Origin: Tianweitania sediminis
GTDB lineage: Bacteria; Pseudomonadota; Alphaproteobacteria; Rhizobiales; Rhizobiaceae
Reading direction: 5' to 3'
NCBI RefSeq assembly: GCF_017813335.1
Contig: NZ_JAGIYY010000002.1
Coordinates: 665,151 to 729,150 of the forward strand
DNA: 64,000 nt
Under the pieces are notes generated by a model. The model was not told where the DNA came from, ran no database searches, and saw nothing but the letters and a program-made list of their open reading frames with translations. Shown here one piece after another: positions 8,688-15,715 of the stretch. Position numbers and translations under genes: made by a program. Position 1 is the first letter of the stretch, and every line of letters begins with the position of its first letter.

Positions 8688-9858
8688 CCGCCGAACAGCC
8701 CTCGCTGTTGCCAGAAGGAAAGCAGCCGCGACCATGCCGCCACCAGAGCCGGCACCTGTTGCGGCAGTCGTGGCCATTGAGCCCCGCTTGTGGCGAACCG
8801 CCGCCTTCTGGATCGGCGCTGCCTTGGTGCTTCTTCTGTTTCTGGTTGTGTTCAGCTCCATCCTGTTGCCCTTCGTGGCGGGCATGGTCCTCGCCTATTT
8901 CCTCGATCCCATTGCCGACCGCCTGCAGCGAGTCGGCTTGTCGCGCCTCATGGCGACCATCGTGATCCTGGTCGGCTTTGTGCTGATGCTGGTGCTGCTT
9001 TTGATCGTCGTGGTGCCCGTTCTCACCTCGCAGCTGGCCGGCTTTGCGGCGAACGTTCCAGGTTACATCGCCCGCCTGCAAACCCTCATCACCGATTTCG
9101 ACCCGGAATGGCTGAGTGACAATTTCGGCGTCGATCCTGCCGCGCTGCGTGATGGCATGAACGGTTTGCTGACGCAGGGTGCGGGTTTCCTGACAACGCT
9201 CATGCAGTCCATCTGGAGTTCCGGCAAGGCGATTATCGACGTGGTCGGTCTCCTGGTGGTGACCCCCGTTGTTGCCTTTTACATGCTGCTCGATTGGGAT
9301 CGCATGGTCGCCAAGGTCGACAGCTATGTGCCGCGCGATCATGTGGAAACGGTGCGGCAGCTTGCGCGCGACATCAACGCGTCGACGGCGGGCTTTGTGC
9401 GGGGGCAGGGCACCCTTTGCCTGGTTCTGGGTGCGATGTACGCGGTCGGCTTGACGGCTGTTGGCCTGAACTTCGGCCTTTTGATCGGCTTTTTCGCGGG
9501 CCTGATCAGCTTCATCCCATATGTTGGCTCGCTGGTTGGGCTCGTGCTGTCGCTGGGCGTGGCGTTTGTGCAGTTCTGGCCGGATTGGCCCTGGATCGTC
9601 CTGGTGGCTGCGATTTTCTTCGGCGGCCAGTTCATCGAAGGCAACATTCTGCAGCCCAAGCTCGTGGGATCGAGCGTCGGGCTCCATCCGGTGTGGCTGA
9701 TGTTCGCGCTGTTTGCCTTTGGCGCCTTGTTCGGCTTTGTCGGGTTGTTGATTGCGGTTCCGGCCGCCGCGGCAGTTGGCGTCCTCGTGCGCTTCGCCAT
9801 TTCGCGTTATCTTGAATCGCCTCTTTATCGGGGCAAAAGCGAAGTCACCGTCGCCTGA
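8659..9858 (+). CDS. AI-2E family transporter (PerM-like permease)
   Basis: A 399-residue membrane protein with a cytosolic proline-rich N-terminus and about eight hydrophobic segments in the PerM/AI-2 exporter arrangement: two early helices (near 45-70 and 90-115), a soluble stretch (about 120-180), then helices ending in the GNILQPKLVGSSVGLHP block that is diagnostic for the family. Members export various small molecules or ions; the substrate here is unknown. The start at 8659 overlaps the preceding gene by 29 bases. ATG 8734 is an alternative without overlap but has a poorly placed ribosome binding site. Confidence 0.82.
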   Translation: MANPKTPTDSRRTALAVARRKAAATMPPPEPAPVAAVVAIEPRLWRTAAFWIGAALVLLLFLVVFSSILLPFVAGMVLAYFLDPIADRLQRVGLSRLMATIVILVGFVLMLVLLLIVVVPVLTSQLAGFAANVPGYIARLQTLITDFDPEWLSDNFGVDPAALRDGMNGLLTQGAGFLTTLMQSIWSSGKAIIDVVGLLVVTPVVAFYMLLDWDRMVAKVDSYVPRDHVETVRQLARDINASTAGFVRGQGTLCLVLGAMYAVGLTAVGLNFGLLIGFFAGLISFIPYVGSLVGLVLSLGVAFVQFWPDWPWIVLVAAIFFGGQFIEGNILQPKLVGSSVGLHPVWLMFALFAFGALFGFVGLLIAVPAAAAVGVLVRFAISRYLESPLYRGKSEVTVA

Positions 9859-9877
9859 AATGAGCCTGCCTTGAACC

Positions 9878-10558
9878 ATGCCGGATGAAGCGCGCCAGCT
9901 GCCGCTCGACCTGGGTCATCGCCCTGGGCACAGCCGGGACGACCTGGTTGTCGCGGACGAAAATGAAGCTGCCCTGCGCCTGATCGACGCTTGGCCGAAT
10001 TGGCCGGCGCCGGTGGCCGTGCTGACGGGACCTAAGGGCTCGGGCAAGACCCACCTCATGGAGATCTTCCGCGATGAAACGGGTGCGCAAGATGCAGCTG
10101 GCGACTTTGACGCTGCGCTTGCGAGGGCCGAGCGCGGCGAGCCCATCACCTGGGACGATGCCGACCGGGCGCCGATCGACCAGACGGCCCTGTTTCACCT
10201 CATCAACGCAGTCCGCTCCGGCGGTGCAACGCTGCTTCTGACGGCGCGGCAGTCGCCGGCTTCCTGGGAGATCACCCTTCCAGACCTGCAATCCCGGCTG
10301 AAGGCAGCCGCCTTTGTGGAACTAGCCGAGCCCGGCGACGCGCTTCTTTCTGCCGTGGTGATGAAGCTGTTTGCCGATCGCCAGGTCGAGATTGAACCGC
10401 ATGTGGTGCAGTTCATCATTCGCCGCATGGAACGCTCCGTGGGCACCGCGATCGAGGTGGTGGACCGCCTGGACAAGGCAGCGCTTGAGCGGCGGCGACC
10501 GATCACCCGCGCCCTGGCAGGTGAAGTTCTTAACGATGTCGCGACACCAGACGGCTGA
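9878..10558 (+). CDS. hdaA: DnaA regulatory inactivator HdaA
   Basis: A 226-residue AAA+ protein related to DnaA domain III but lacking the DNA-binding domain. The N-terminal QLPLDL (residues 7-12) is the beta-clamp binding motif that loads Hda proteins on DnaN, and GPKGSGKT (51-58) is the Walker A loop; WDDAD near 93 is the degenerate Walker B. In alphaproteobacteria HdaA stimulates DnaA-ATP hydrolysis after initiation. It lies 19 bases after the permease gene, probably in the same transcript. Confidence 0.88.
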   Translation: MPDEARQLPLDLGHRPGHSRDDLVVADENEAALRLIDAWPNWPAPVAVLTGPKGSGKTHLMEIFRDETGAQDAAGDFDAALARAERGEPITWDDADRAPIDQTALFHLINAVRSGGATLLLTARQSPASWEITLPDLQSRLKAAAFVELAEPGDALLSAVVMKLFADRQVEIEPHVVQFIIRRMERSVGTAIEVVDRLDKAALERRRPITRALAGEVLNDVATPDG

Positions 10559-10657
10559 GGGCTCGTTTTTCCGGCTTGGCAGACGCATCAGGAGCAAGTT
10601 TTCTCTGGCGTCTTTGCCCGGCTTGCAGCATGGAAGCCAGGTTCGAGGATTATATTG

Positions 10658-12154
10658 ATGCCGATCTCCCGCGCTGCATTCCTGCGCAGCAGTGCCGTGT
10701 TCCTGGTTGTGGCCTTCCTGGCGTTGCTCGCCATTGTTGGCACCACCTTTTACCTGGCCGAGCGGTCCCAGAGCCTGTCGGAAACGCTGACGCAATGGCG
10801 CATCGCACGGGCATCAACGGTGAATCTGCGCAACGCTCTGCAAGTCGCCGAAAGCAGCCAGCGCGGCTTTCTGCTGACCAACGACGCGACCTATCTCGAA
10901 CCCTTCGCGGCGGAAAGCACCCGCATCATCCCCCTCTACGGCGAGATGGTGGCAGCCGTTGAGCCCCTGCTGGACGACGACGCTGATCTCGGCCGGTTTG
11001 GGGGCGCGATCCAAAGCAAGATTGATGAGATGACGCGCAGCATCGAGATTGCCCAGTCTGGTGATCTCGAGGGAGCCATAGCCACTGTCCGGACCGATCG
11101 CGGCAAGCAGTTAATGGACGAGCTGCAGAGCTTTTTCACGCAAACCATCGAGCAGGCAGACGGGCAGATCATCGACGCAATGACTGCCCAGGACCGCAAC
11201 TTCTTTGCTTTGCGTCTTGTCACCGCCGTGGGTGGCTTGCTGATCCTGCTGGTGATGGCGGCCGCCGCCTGGATCGTTTGGACCTACACACGCGAGATCA
11301 TTGCTGCGCGCAATGAAGTGGAAGCGTTGAATGTCGGCCTTGAGTCGCGCATCCAGGAGCGCACGCAGGATCTGATCCGGGCCAATGAGGAAGTGCAGCG
11401 CTTCGCCTATATCGTGACCCACGACCTGCGCGCGCCGCTGGTTAACATCATGGGCTTCACGTCCGAGCTCGAAACTACGCTCAAGTCCATCCAGACCTAT
11501 GTTCTGGCCGAGCCTGGCAAGGCAACAGACGATGATGTGGAACAAGCAAAGCTTGCTGCCGGCGAAGACCTGCCTGAAGCCATCAACTTCATCCGCTCTT
11601 CGACCCGCAAGATGGACGGGCTGATCAACGCGATCTTGAAGCTGTCACGCGAAGGGCGCCGCCCCTTGAAGCCGGAATCGATCGACCTCAAGGCGATGCT
11701 GGAAAACAGCGTCGCAAGCATTCACCACCAGATCGCCGAAAACGACGGCGAAGTGGAGTTCGACGTCAACGTCCCGCGGATCGTTTCCGACCGCATGTCG
11801 CTGGACCAGATCGTCGGCAACCTTCTCGACAATGCCGTTAAGTACCGCGCATCAGATCGTCCGTTGCGCCTGCGCATCTCGGCTGAACGCCTGCGTGGAA
11901 ATCGCGTCGCCATCGCTGTCAACGACAACGGCCGCGGCATCGCCGACCAGGACCACGAGCGCGTCTTTGATCTGTTCCGGCGAGCCGGTGTCCAGGACAA
12001 GCCCGGTGAGGGCATCGGTCTTGCCCATGTGCGATCGCAGACTCGCAATCTCGGCGGAGATATATCAGTGTCGTCTCAATTCGGCGTGGGTTCGACCTTT
12101 AGAGTCGAACTGCCGCTCGATCTCAGATCGGTTGTAAGGAGTGAAGCGAAGTGA
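10658..12154 (+). CDS. CHASE3-domain sensor histidine kinase
   Basis: A 498-residue membrane kinase. Helix one (about 10-32) and helix two (about 188-210) bracket a periplasmic CHASE3 domain (NLRNALQVAESSQRGFLLT). A coiled linker leads to the H-box with His255 (FAYIVTHDLRAPLVNI). The dimerisation hairpin carries an extra acidic insert of roughly 30 residues (around 277-305) before the second helix. The ATPase core has the N-box NLLDNAVKYR, G1 NDNGRGI, F-box VFDLFRR and G2 GEGIGLAH. The TTG at 10655 is skipped for ATG 10658, 9 bases after GAGG. The 3' end overlaps the next gene as GTGA. Confidence 0.88.
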   Translation: MPISRAAFLRSSAVFLVVAFLALLAIVGTTFYLAERSQSLSETLTQWRIARASTVNLRNALQVAESSQRGFLLTNDATYLEPFAAESTRIIPLYGEMVAAVEPLLDDDADLGRFGGAIQSKIDEMTRSIEIAQSGDLEGAIATVRTDRGKQLMDELQSFFTQTIEQADGQIIDAMTAQDRNFFALRLVTAVGGLLILLVMAAAAWIVWTYTREIIAARNEVEALNVGLESRIQERTQDLIRANEEVQRFAYIVTHDLRAPLVNIMGFTSELETTLKSIQTYVLAEPGKATDDDVEQAKLAAGEDLPEAINFIRSSTRKMDGLINAILKLSREGRRPLKPESIDLKAMLENSVASIHHQIAENDGEVEFDVNVPRIVSDRMSLDQIVGNLLDNAVKYRASDRPLRLRISAERLRGNRVAIAVNDNGRGIADQDHERVFDLFRRAGVQDKPGEGIGLAHVRSQTRNLGGDISVSSQFGVGSTFRVELPLDLRSVVRSEAK

Positions 12155-12597
12155 GCCATGATTCAAGGCCCGTCACGATCGTCATGGTCGAGGACGACGA
12201 GGGCCACGCCCGCTTGATCGAGAAGAACATTCGCCGCGCAGGCGTGAACAATCCCATTGTGCCCTTCCAAAACGGCACGGATGCCTTGGAATACCTGCTT
12301 GGACCTGACGGGTCGGGCCAAGCAAGTTCCAGTCGCCAGCTGCTGGTGCTTCTTGATTTGAACCTCCCGGACATGACCGGCGTCGACATTCTCCAGCGCG
12401 TCAAGGCCAACGAGCACACGCGCCGTTCGCCGGTGGTGATCCTCACCACCACGGACGATGAGCGTGAGATCCAGCGCTGCTATGATCTCGGCGCGAACGT
12501 CTATATCACGAAGCCGGTGGACTATGACGGCTTTGCCAATGCGATTCGCCAGCTCGGCCTGTTCTTCTCGGTGATGCAGGTGCCGGAGACAGCCTGA
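12151..12597 (+). CDS. single-domain response regulator (Rcp1/CheY-like)
   Basis: A 148-residue receiver with no output domain. The acidic pocket is VEDDEG, the phospho-acceptor is Asp69 in LLDLNLP, the threonine switch is in LTTTDD and the conserved lysine in TKPVD. Length and the extended loop before the Asp strand resemble Rcp1-type regulators paired with phytochrome-like kinases. The GTG start overlaps the kinase stop and follows TAAGGAG at 9 bases. It probably shuttles phosphate between the upstream kinase and the next protein. Confidence 0.88.
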   Translation: MSHDSRPVTIVMVEDDEGHARLIEKNIRRAGVNNPIVPFQNGTDALEYLLGPDGSGQASSSRQLLVLLDLNLPDMTGVDILQRVKANEHTRRSPVVILTTTDDEREIQRCYDLGANVYITKPVDYDGFANAIRQLGLFFSVMQVPETA

Positions 12598-12598
12598 C

Positions 12599-13639
12599 GT
12601 GCAAACACGGCCGGTTCACATCCTGCATATTGATGACGACGCCGCTCTGGTCAGGCTGGTGGAGCGAGCGCTGACGCGTCGCGGCTTCACCGTCGAGAAT
12701 GCAGCCGACATCGATGCCGGCCTGGCGCGGATCAGGGCAGGCGGTCTGGATGCGGTTGTGCTCGACCACTACCTCGCATCGGGAACCGGCCTCACCGTGC
12801 TGCACGCGATGCGCGATCTGACCGATCCGCCTCCGGTGGTTTACGTGACGGGTTCCATGGAACCGGCGCTGGCCGTCGATGCCCTCAAGGCCGGCGCGGA
12901 AGATTATGTGTTGAAGTCGGCTGGTGAGGACTTCGTCACCTTGCTGGCCAAGGCGCTCGAGCAGGCCATCAACGCGGCGCGCATGCGTCAGGCCCATCTG
13001 CGTGCAGAAGCAGAAATTCGCGCCGCCAAGGATCGCGCCGAGTTGCTGCTGGCCGAAGTGAACCATCGTGTCGGCAACAGCCTGGCACTTGTTGCGGCCC
13101 TCGTGCGCATGCAGGCGTCTGCCATTGCTGATCCCGGAGCCAAGGAAGCGCTGGCCGAAACGCAGGTGAGGATCTCGGCCATAGCCAACCTCCATCGCAG
13201 CCTTTACACCTCCGACGACGTGCGCAACGTGGCACTCGACGATTATCTTGCCACCATTGTGGCAGAGCTCGGCACATCCATGAGCGCGTCCGGTCACAAG
13301 CCGCTCGTGAAGCTCGACCTCGATCGCTACAGCATTCCCACGGACAAGGCCGTTTCGGTTGGCATGATCGTCACGGAACTGCTCACCAATGCCCTGAAAT
13401 ACGCTTATCCGACCGAGGAAAAAGGCGAGGTCCGCCTGATCCTGCGCCGCTCCGAAGATGGCGCGGCACTTCTCACGGTGGAAGATGACGGCATCGGCTG
13501 GAACGGCACGGGTGTTGCCAAAGGCACAGGTCTCGGCTCGCGCATCGTCAAGGCCATGGCAGCCAATCTCGGCGCCACCATCACCCACGGCGACGGAGTG
13601 GGCGGGACCTGCACCAAGCTGGTGCTCGCCGAAAGCTGA
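12599..13639 (+). CDS. receiver-HisKA_2 hybrid histidine kinase
   Basis: A 346-residue soluble protein. Residues 1-120 are a receiver with Asp56 (VVLDHYL), pocket HIDDD and lysine in VLKSA. Residues about 145-345 are a kinase of the HisKA_2/HWE class: phospho-acceptor His156 in EVNHRVGNSL, N-box ELLTNALKYA and G-box DDGIGW. Such N-terminal-receiver kinases are controlled by phosphorylation of their own receiver. The GTG start lies 1 base after the preceding stop. No output regulator or sigma factor lies next to it, so the target is unlinked. The left att copy of the tRNA-Arg island begins 13 bases downstream. Confidence 0.87.
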   Translation: MQTRPVHILHIDDDAALVRLVERALTRRGFTVENAADIDAGLARIRAGGLDAVVLDHYLASGTGLTVLHAMRDLTDPPPVVYVTGSMEPALAVDALKAGAEDYVLKSAGEDFVTLLAKALEQAINAARMRQAHLRAEAEIRAAKDRAELLLAEVNHRVGNSLALVAALVRMQASAIADPGAKEALAETQVRISAIANLHRSLYTSDDVRNVALDDYLATIVAELGTSMSASGHKPLVKLDLDRYSIPTDKAVSVGMIVTELLTNALKYAYPTEEKGEVRLILRRSEDGAALLTVEDDGIGWNGTGVAKGTGLGSRIVKAMAANLGATITHGDGVGGTCTKLVLAES

Positions 13640-13651
13640 AACGAAGAAGGG

Positions 13652-13699
13652 TGGCGATCCCGGCAGGATTCGAACCTGCGACCATCGGCTTAGAAGGCC
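13652..13699. repeat. 48-bp direct repeat, left att copy (3' part of tRNA-Arg)
   Basis: These 48 bases are identical to 14418-14465, the 3' part of the tRNA-Arg(TCT) gene from the anticodon loop through CCA. At 13700 the match breaks off abruptly and no tRNA 5' half follows. This is the usual mark left by a tyrosine-recombinase element that inserted at the tRNA 3' end. Confidence 0.88.
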
Positions 13700-13734
13700 C
13701 AAGCCAGCGGTTGTTTTCGCTAGGTTTCCCGTCG

Positions 13735-13877
13735 CTATGTCGCAGCCATAAGATGGTCAAGCACAATGAGGGTGCCGATAAGAGCGCACGCTAACAGCCC
13801 GAGAGAGAGAGAGCCAACACCACGTGCTTCTTTCTCGTTCTGAACAGATTGGCCTTGTAGTTCGGGTCAGTCTGCAT
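13735..13877 (-). pseudogene. small membrane protein frame broken at a GA dinucleotide tract
   Basis: From ATG 13877 the frame reads MQTDPNYKANLFRTRKKHVV and then enters a (GA)6 tract (13801-13813). As written it stops at 13791 after 28 codons. Removing one dinucleotide would continue in frame to the TAG at 13735, giving 46 residues: a basic N-terminus followed by a membrane helix of about 20 residues (VVLALSLGLLACALIGTLIV). That is an unusually good small membrane protein for chance. The start overlaps the end of the upstream small gene by 11 bases. It is either a frameshift decay product or a slippage-switched gene. Confidence 0.45.
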
Positions 13878-14061
13878 ACGACCTAAGTCGGTTACGACCA
13901 GATGCCCGATCGTAGCGATACAGCAGATGATCACGCCGAATAGGACCGAGATAAGGTTTGGTGTAGGAACTCAGCCATTGTGTTGCCTTCAGCCGCCCAA
14001 CGGTGCAGAAGTTGTGATCATAGCTCTGCAGGAACTCATCAGCATTCGGACTGTCGCTCAT
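13867..14061 (-). CDS. hypothetical protein in the tRNA-Arg island
   Basis: A 64-residue frame starting at ATG 14061 (MSDSPNADEFLQSYDH). The C-terminal half is strongly basic (RRDHLLYRYDRASGRNRLRS). I recognise no family. A GTG at 14091 would add ten residues. Its end overlaps the following small membrane-protein frame, and both run in the same direction as the 52-residue gene, which suggests a small transcription unit. The ribosome binding site is weak. Confidence 0.35.
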   Translation of the reverse strand: MSDSPNADEFLQSYDHNFCTVGRLKATQWLSSYTKPYLGPIRRDHLLYRYDRASGRNRLRSYAD

Positions 14062-14114
14062 TCCGATGTCTCGCTTTATGTCCGCAATCACGCCGACGGA
14101 TTAGACGTGCTCGC

Positions 14115-14273
14115 TTAATTTGCTATGCCGAGACGCTTCTCTTCAACCTTGGCATAGCGCTTCGCGTCCTCTTTATTTGAGAACTCGCTTTCCTTTGTCT
14201 GGCCGTCCTGAGAGACGCGAACCTTCCAGTTTTCGCCGGACTTCTTTTCAACGCGTACTGCTACTTGGCTCAT
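14115..14273 (-). CDS. small hypothetical protein in the tRNA-Arg island
   Basis: A 52-residue frame from ATG 14273 to TAA 14115. The sequence is hydrophilic and regular: two or three short strands (VAVRVEKK, NWKVRVSQDG, TKESEFS) and a terminal helix (KEDAKRYAKVEEKRLG), a pattern seen in small bacteriophage-like beta-beta-beta-alpha proteins. Lysine-rich composition and AT-richer codons differ from the chromosomal neighbours. No function can be given. Confidence 0.5.
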   Translation of the reverse strand: MSQVAVRVEKKSGENWKVRVSQDGQTKESEFSNKEDAKRYAKVEEKRLGIAN

Positions 14274-14290
14274 GTGGTCATTCCGTTTTC

Positions 14291-14382
14291 ATGTTGCAGT
14301 CCACGTCGCATCGATTTGCCGCGCACCGGTGCAAACCGTTGAAAATCAACGCTTCTCAATTGCAACATAAATGCGACGTGGA
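14291..14382. repeat. paired inverted repeats beside the right att copy
   Basis: ATGTTGCA (14291-14298) is the reverse complement of 14361-14368, and TCCACGTCGCAT (14300-14311) is the perfect 12-base reverse complement of 14371-14382. The two pairs keep the same order on each side, so they cannot form one nested hairpin. Between them lie the palindrome GCACCGGTGC (14323-14332) and the short hairpin CGTTGA-AAA-TCAACG (14337-14351). They may be binding sites for recombinase accessory proteins or a repressor. Confidence 0.5.
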
Positions 14383-14417
14383 GGGGGAGGATAGATAAGC
14401 TAAGAACTTGTTTTTAT

Positions 14418-14465
14418 TGGCGATCCCGGCAGGATTCGAACCTGCGACCATCGGCTTAGAAGGCC
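14418..14465. repeat. 48-bp direct repeat, right att copy inside intact tRNA-Arg
   Basis: Identical over 48 bases to 13652-13699. Bases differ immediately on both sides (T versus G before; G versus C after), which fixes the repeat ends. Confidence 0.88.
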
Positions 14466-14494
14466 GGTGCTCTATCCATCTGAGCTACGGGACC
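14418..14494 (-). tRNA. tRNA-Arg (anticodon TCT)
   Basis: A 77-base gene including an encoded CCA. The acceptor stem GGTCCCG pairs with CGGGATC (one G-U), the anticodon loop is CTTCTAA and the T arm is GCAGG-TTCGAAT-CCTGC. The 3' part from the anticodon loop onward is repeated at 13652-13699. The gene is intact, so it still serves as tRNA after element insertion. It lies 23 bases after the complex I subunit gene. Confidence 0.93.
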
Positions 14495-14517
14495 CCGCGC
14501 CGGAGGCGCAGAACAAG

Positions 14518-14823
14518 TCAGTGCGTCCAGGGAGTGCGACGGTCGGCGCGGAAATTGTCGGAATAGGAGATCTGGCGCCGCAAGCTTTCTTTCGGCTCCT
14601 GCACGCGGAACTCGATGCCGTGCTTTTCCGCATAAGCCACGGCTTCTTCCTTGGTCTGGAAGGTGAGGCGGATCTGGCTGCGCATGTCACCCGACGAGGT
14701 ATACCCCATCAGCGGGTCGATCTTGCGCGGCATTTCAGGATCATATTCCAGCACCCAATAGCCGGTCTTTGCCTTGCCTGACTGCATGGCGGTTTTTGCG
14801 GGGCTGAAGATTCTGGCGGACAT
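14518..14823 (-). CDS. NADH dehydrogenase accessory subunit (NDUFS4-like)
   Basis: A 101-residue protein of the ETC complex I conserved-region family, homologous to mitochondrial NDUFS4 (18 kDa). Family features are the start ARIFSPAKTAMQSG, the WVLEYDPEMPRKIDPLMGYTSS-type core and the end KHGIEF...SDNFRADRRTPWTH. It is peripheral to alphaproteobacterial complex I and stabilises the NADH-oxidising arm. ATG 14823 is preceded by CCGGAG at 8 bases and matches the family start. It is not linked to a nuo operon here. Confidence 0.88.
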   Translation of the reverse strand: MSARIFSPAKTAMQSGKAKTGYWVLEYDPEMPRKIDPLMGYTSSGDMRSQIRLTFQTKEEAVAYAEKHGIEFRVQEPKESLRRQISYSDNFRADRRTPWTH

Positions 14824-14962
14824 GAGCCGGGCTCCGGAAGGCGACAAGATGTTTGGCTGTTTCAATAGTCCAGCGCCCGCTTGGTTGCAAAGCTTAAAAG
14901 GTTGTCGCCCACGGCCGCAGGGTTGCTGCAGCCGCGTAAGAAAAGAGCGAAACGAGGCAGCG

Positions 14963-15184
14963 CTATTTGGCTCGCTTGCCGCGGGTCTTCTTGGCCACGG
15001 GGGGAACCGCGGGCTCCGCCACTTCCTGCGCGAGCCGCGCTGCGCGCAATCGCTCGGTCTTGGCGATGCGGGCGTTGGCCTCGCCGCTCATGATCTCGCG
15101 CGCCAACCGCGTTGTGGCGTCGCTCTTGGCCTCGCCGCGGGATGGCGTCGGCTTGAAAATGCCAGGCTCCAGCATGCTTTTCAT
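14963..15184 (-). CDS. small basic hypothetical protein
   Basis: A 73-residue, alanine- and arginine-rich protein (DATTRLAREIMSGEANAR in the middle, TERLRAARLA, then a lysine/arginine-rich tail). It resembles a short conserved protein common in Rhizobiales but I know no function. AGGA lies 8 bases before ATG 15184. It is downstream of the cold-shock gene, separated by an intrinsic terminator. Confidence 0.6.
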   Translation of the reverse strand: MKSMLEPGIFKPTPSRGEAKSDATTRLAREIMSGEANARIAKTERLRAARLAQEVAEPAVPPVAKKTRGKRAK

Positions 15185-15206
15185 GGCTTCGATCCTTTCA
15201 GAAAAG

Positions 15207-15230
15207 AAAAAAGGCCGGGCGAACCCGACC
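15207..15230 (-). terminator. intrinsic terminator after the cold-shock gene
   Basis: Read on the - strand, GGTCGGG pairs with CCCGGCC (one G-U) across TTCG, followed by six T residues. It lies 70 bases after the cold-shock stop and 23 bases before the next gene's start. Confidence 0.8.
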
Positions 15231-15300
15231 TTCCTGGTGCTGCCTGAGCAGTCGTTGCCAGTTCATCCGTGGTCAACGACCAGGCGCATCTTTCGATAGC

Positions 15301-15510
15301 TTAAGCCGCCTGAAGGTTGTCGGCCGTGCTCTTGCCGCTGCGGCGGTCCTGCACGATGTCGAAGCTGACCTTCTGGCCTTCGGAGAGCGTGCTCATGCCC
15401 GAGCGCTCAACGGCGGAGATGTGAACAAACACGTCCGGCTTGCCGTTGCCCTGTTCGATGAAGCCGAAGCCCTTGGTGGAATTGAAAAACTTGACGATAC
15501 CAGTGTTCAT
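15301..15510 (-). CDS. cold-shock domain protein (CspA family)
   Basis: A 69-residue single cold-shock domain with RNP1 KGFGFI and RNP2 VFVHIS, an RNA-binding five-stranded barrel acting as an RNA chaperone in the cytoplasm. It starts [16 protein letters not shown], with AAAGGA 8 bases upstream of ATG 15510. The 205-base region upstream to the EAL gene has no other gene and may hold a long, structured 5' leader, as is usual for csp genes; this was not folded. Confidence 0.93.
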   Translation of the reverse strand: MNTGIVKFFNSTKGFGFIEQGNGKPDVFVHISAVERSGMSTLSEGQKVSFDIVQDRRSGKSTADNLQAA

Positions 15511-15715
15511 AGCGATGTCCTTTCAATCGACATACAAGATCGGCATTTCGCAACGCGCCAAATGCCCGATATTTCGAAAATGAGAAAGAAGATCGCAGTG
15601 CGCGGCAGTGCCGGAAAAACAACGTTCGTCAACAAGTTCGACGTGTTCTATTTAGAGCGTGATCGGCAATTCCGCAAGGTCCCGCGTGGATAATCTTCTC
15701 GGACGCCGATTTTAA

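Larger units (their letters stand above)
13652..14465. mobile_element. remnant or miniature element integrated at tRNA-Arg(TCT)
   Basis: A 718-bp interior (13700-14417) lies between two copies of a 48-bp tRNA-derived repeat. It looks richer in A/T than its neighbours, has three small frames all on the - strand, and has inverted repeats near its right end. There is no integrase, so it is either the residue of a larger island or a non-autonomous element mobilised in trans. Confidence 0.7.

Noticed and set aside
8443..9879. 478-codon open frame on the - strand
   Set aside because: Antisense to the permease gene; the translation is His/Gln/Arg-rich and domain-free, a shadow caused by high third-position GC.
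13652..13699. a second tRNA-Arg gene
   Set aside because: Only the 3' part is present; acceptor 5' strand and D arm are missing, so it is an att remnant.
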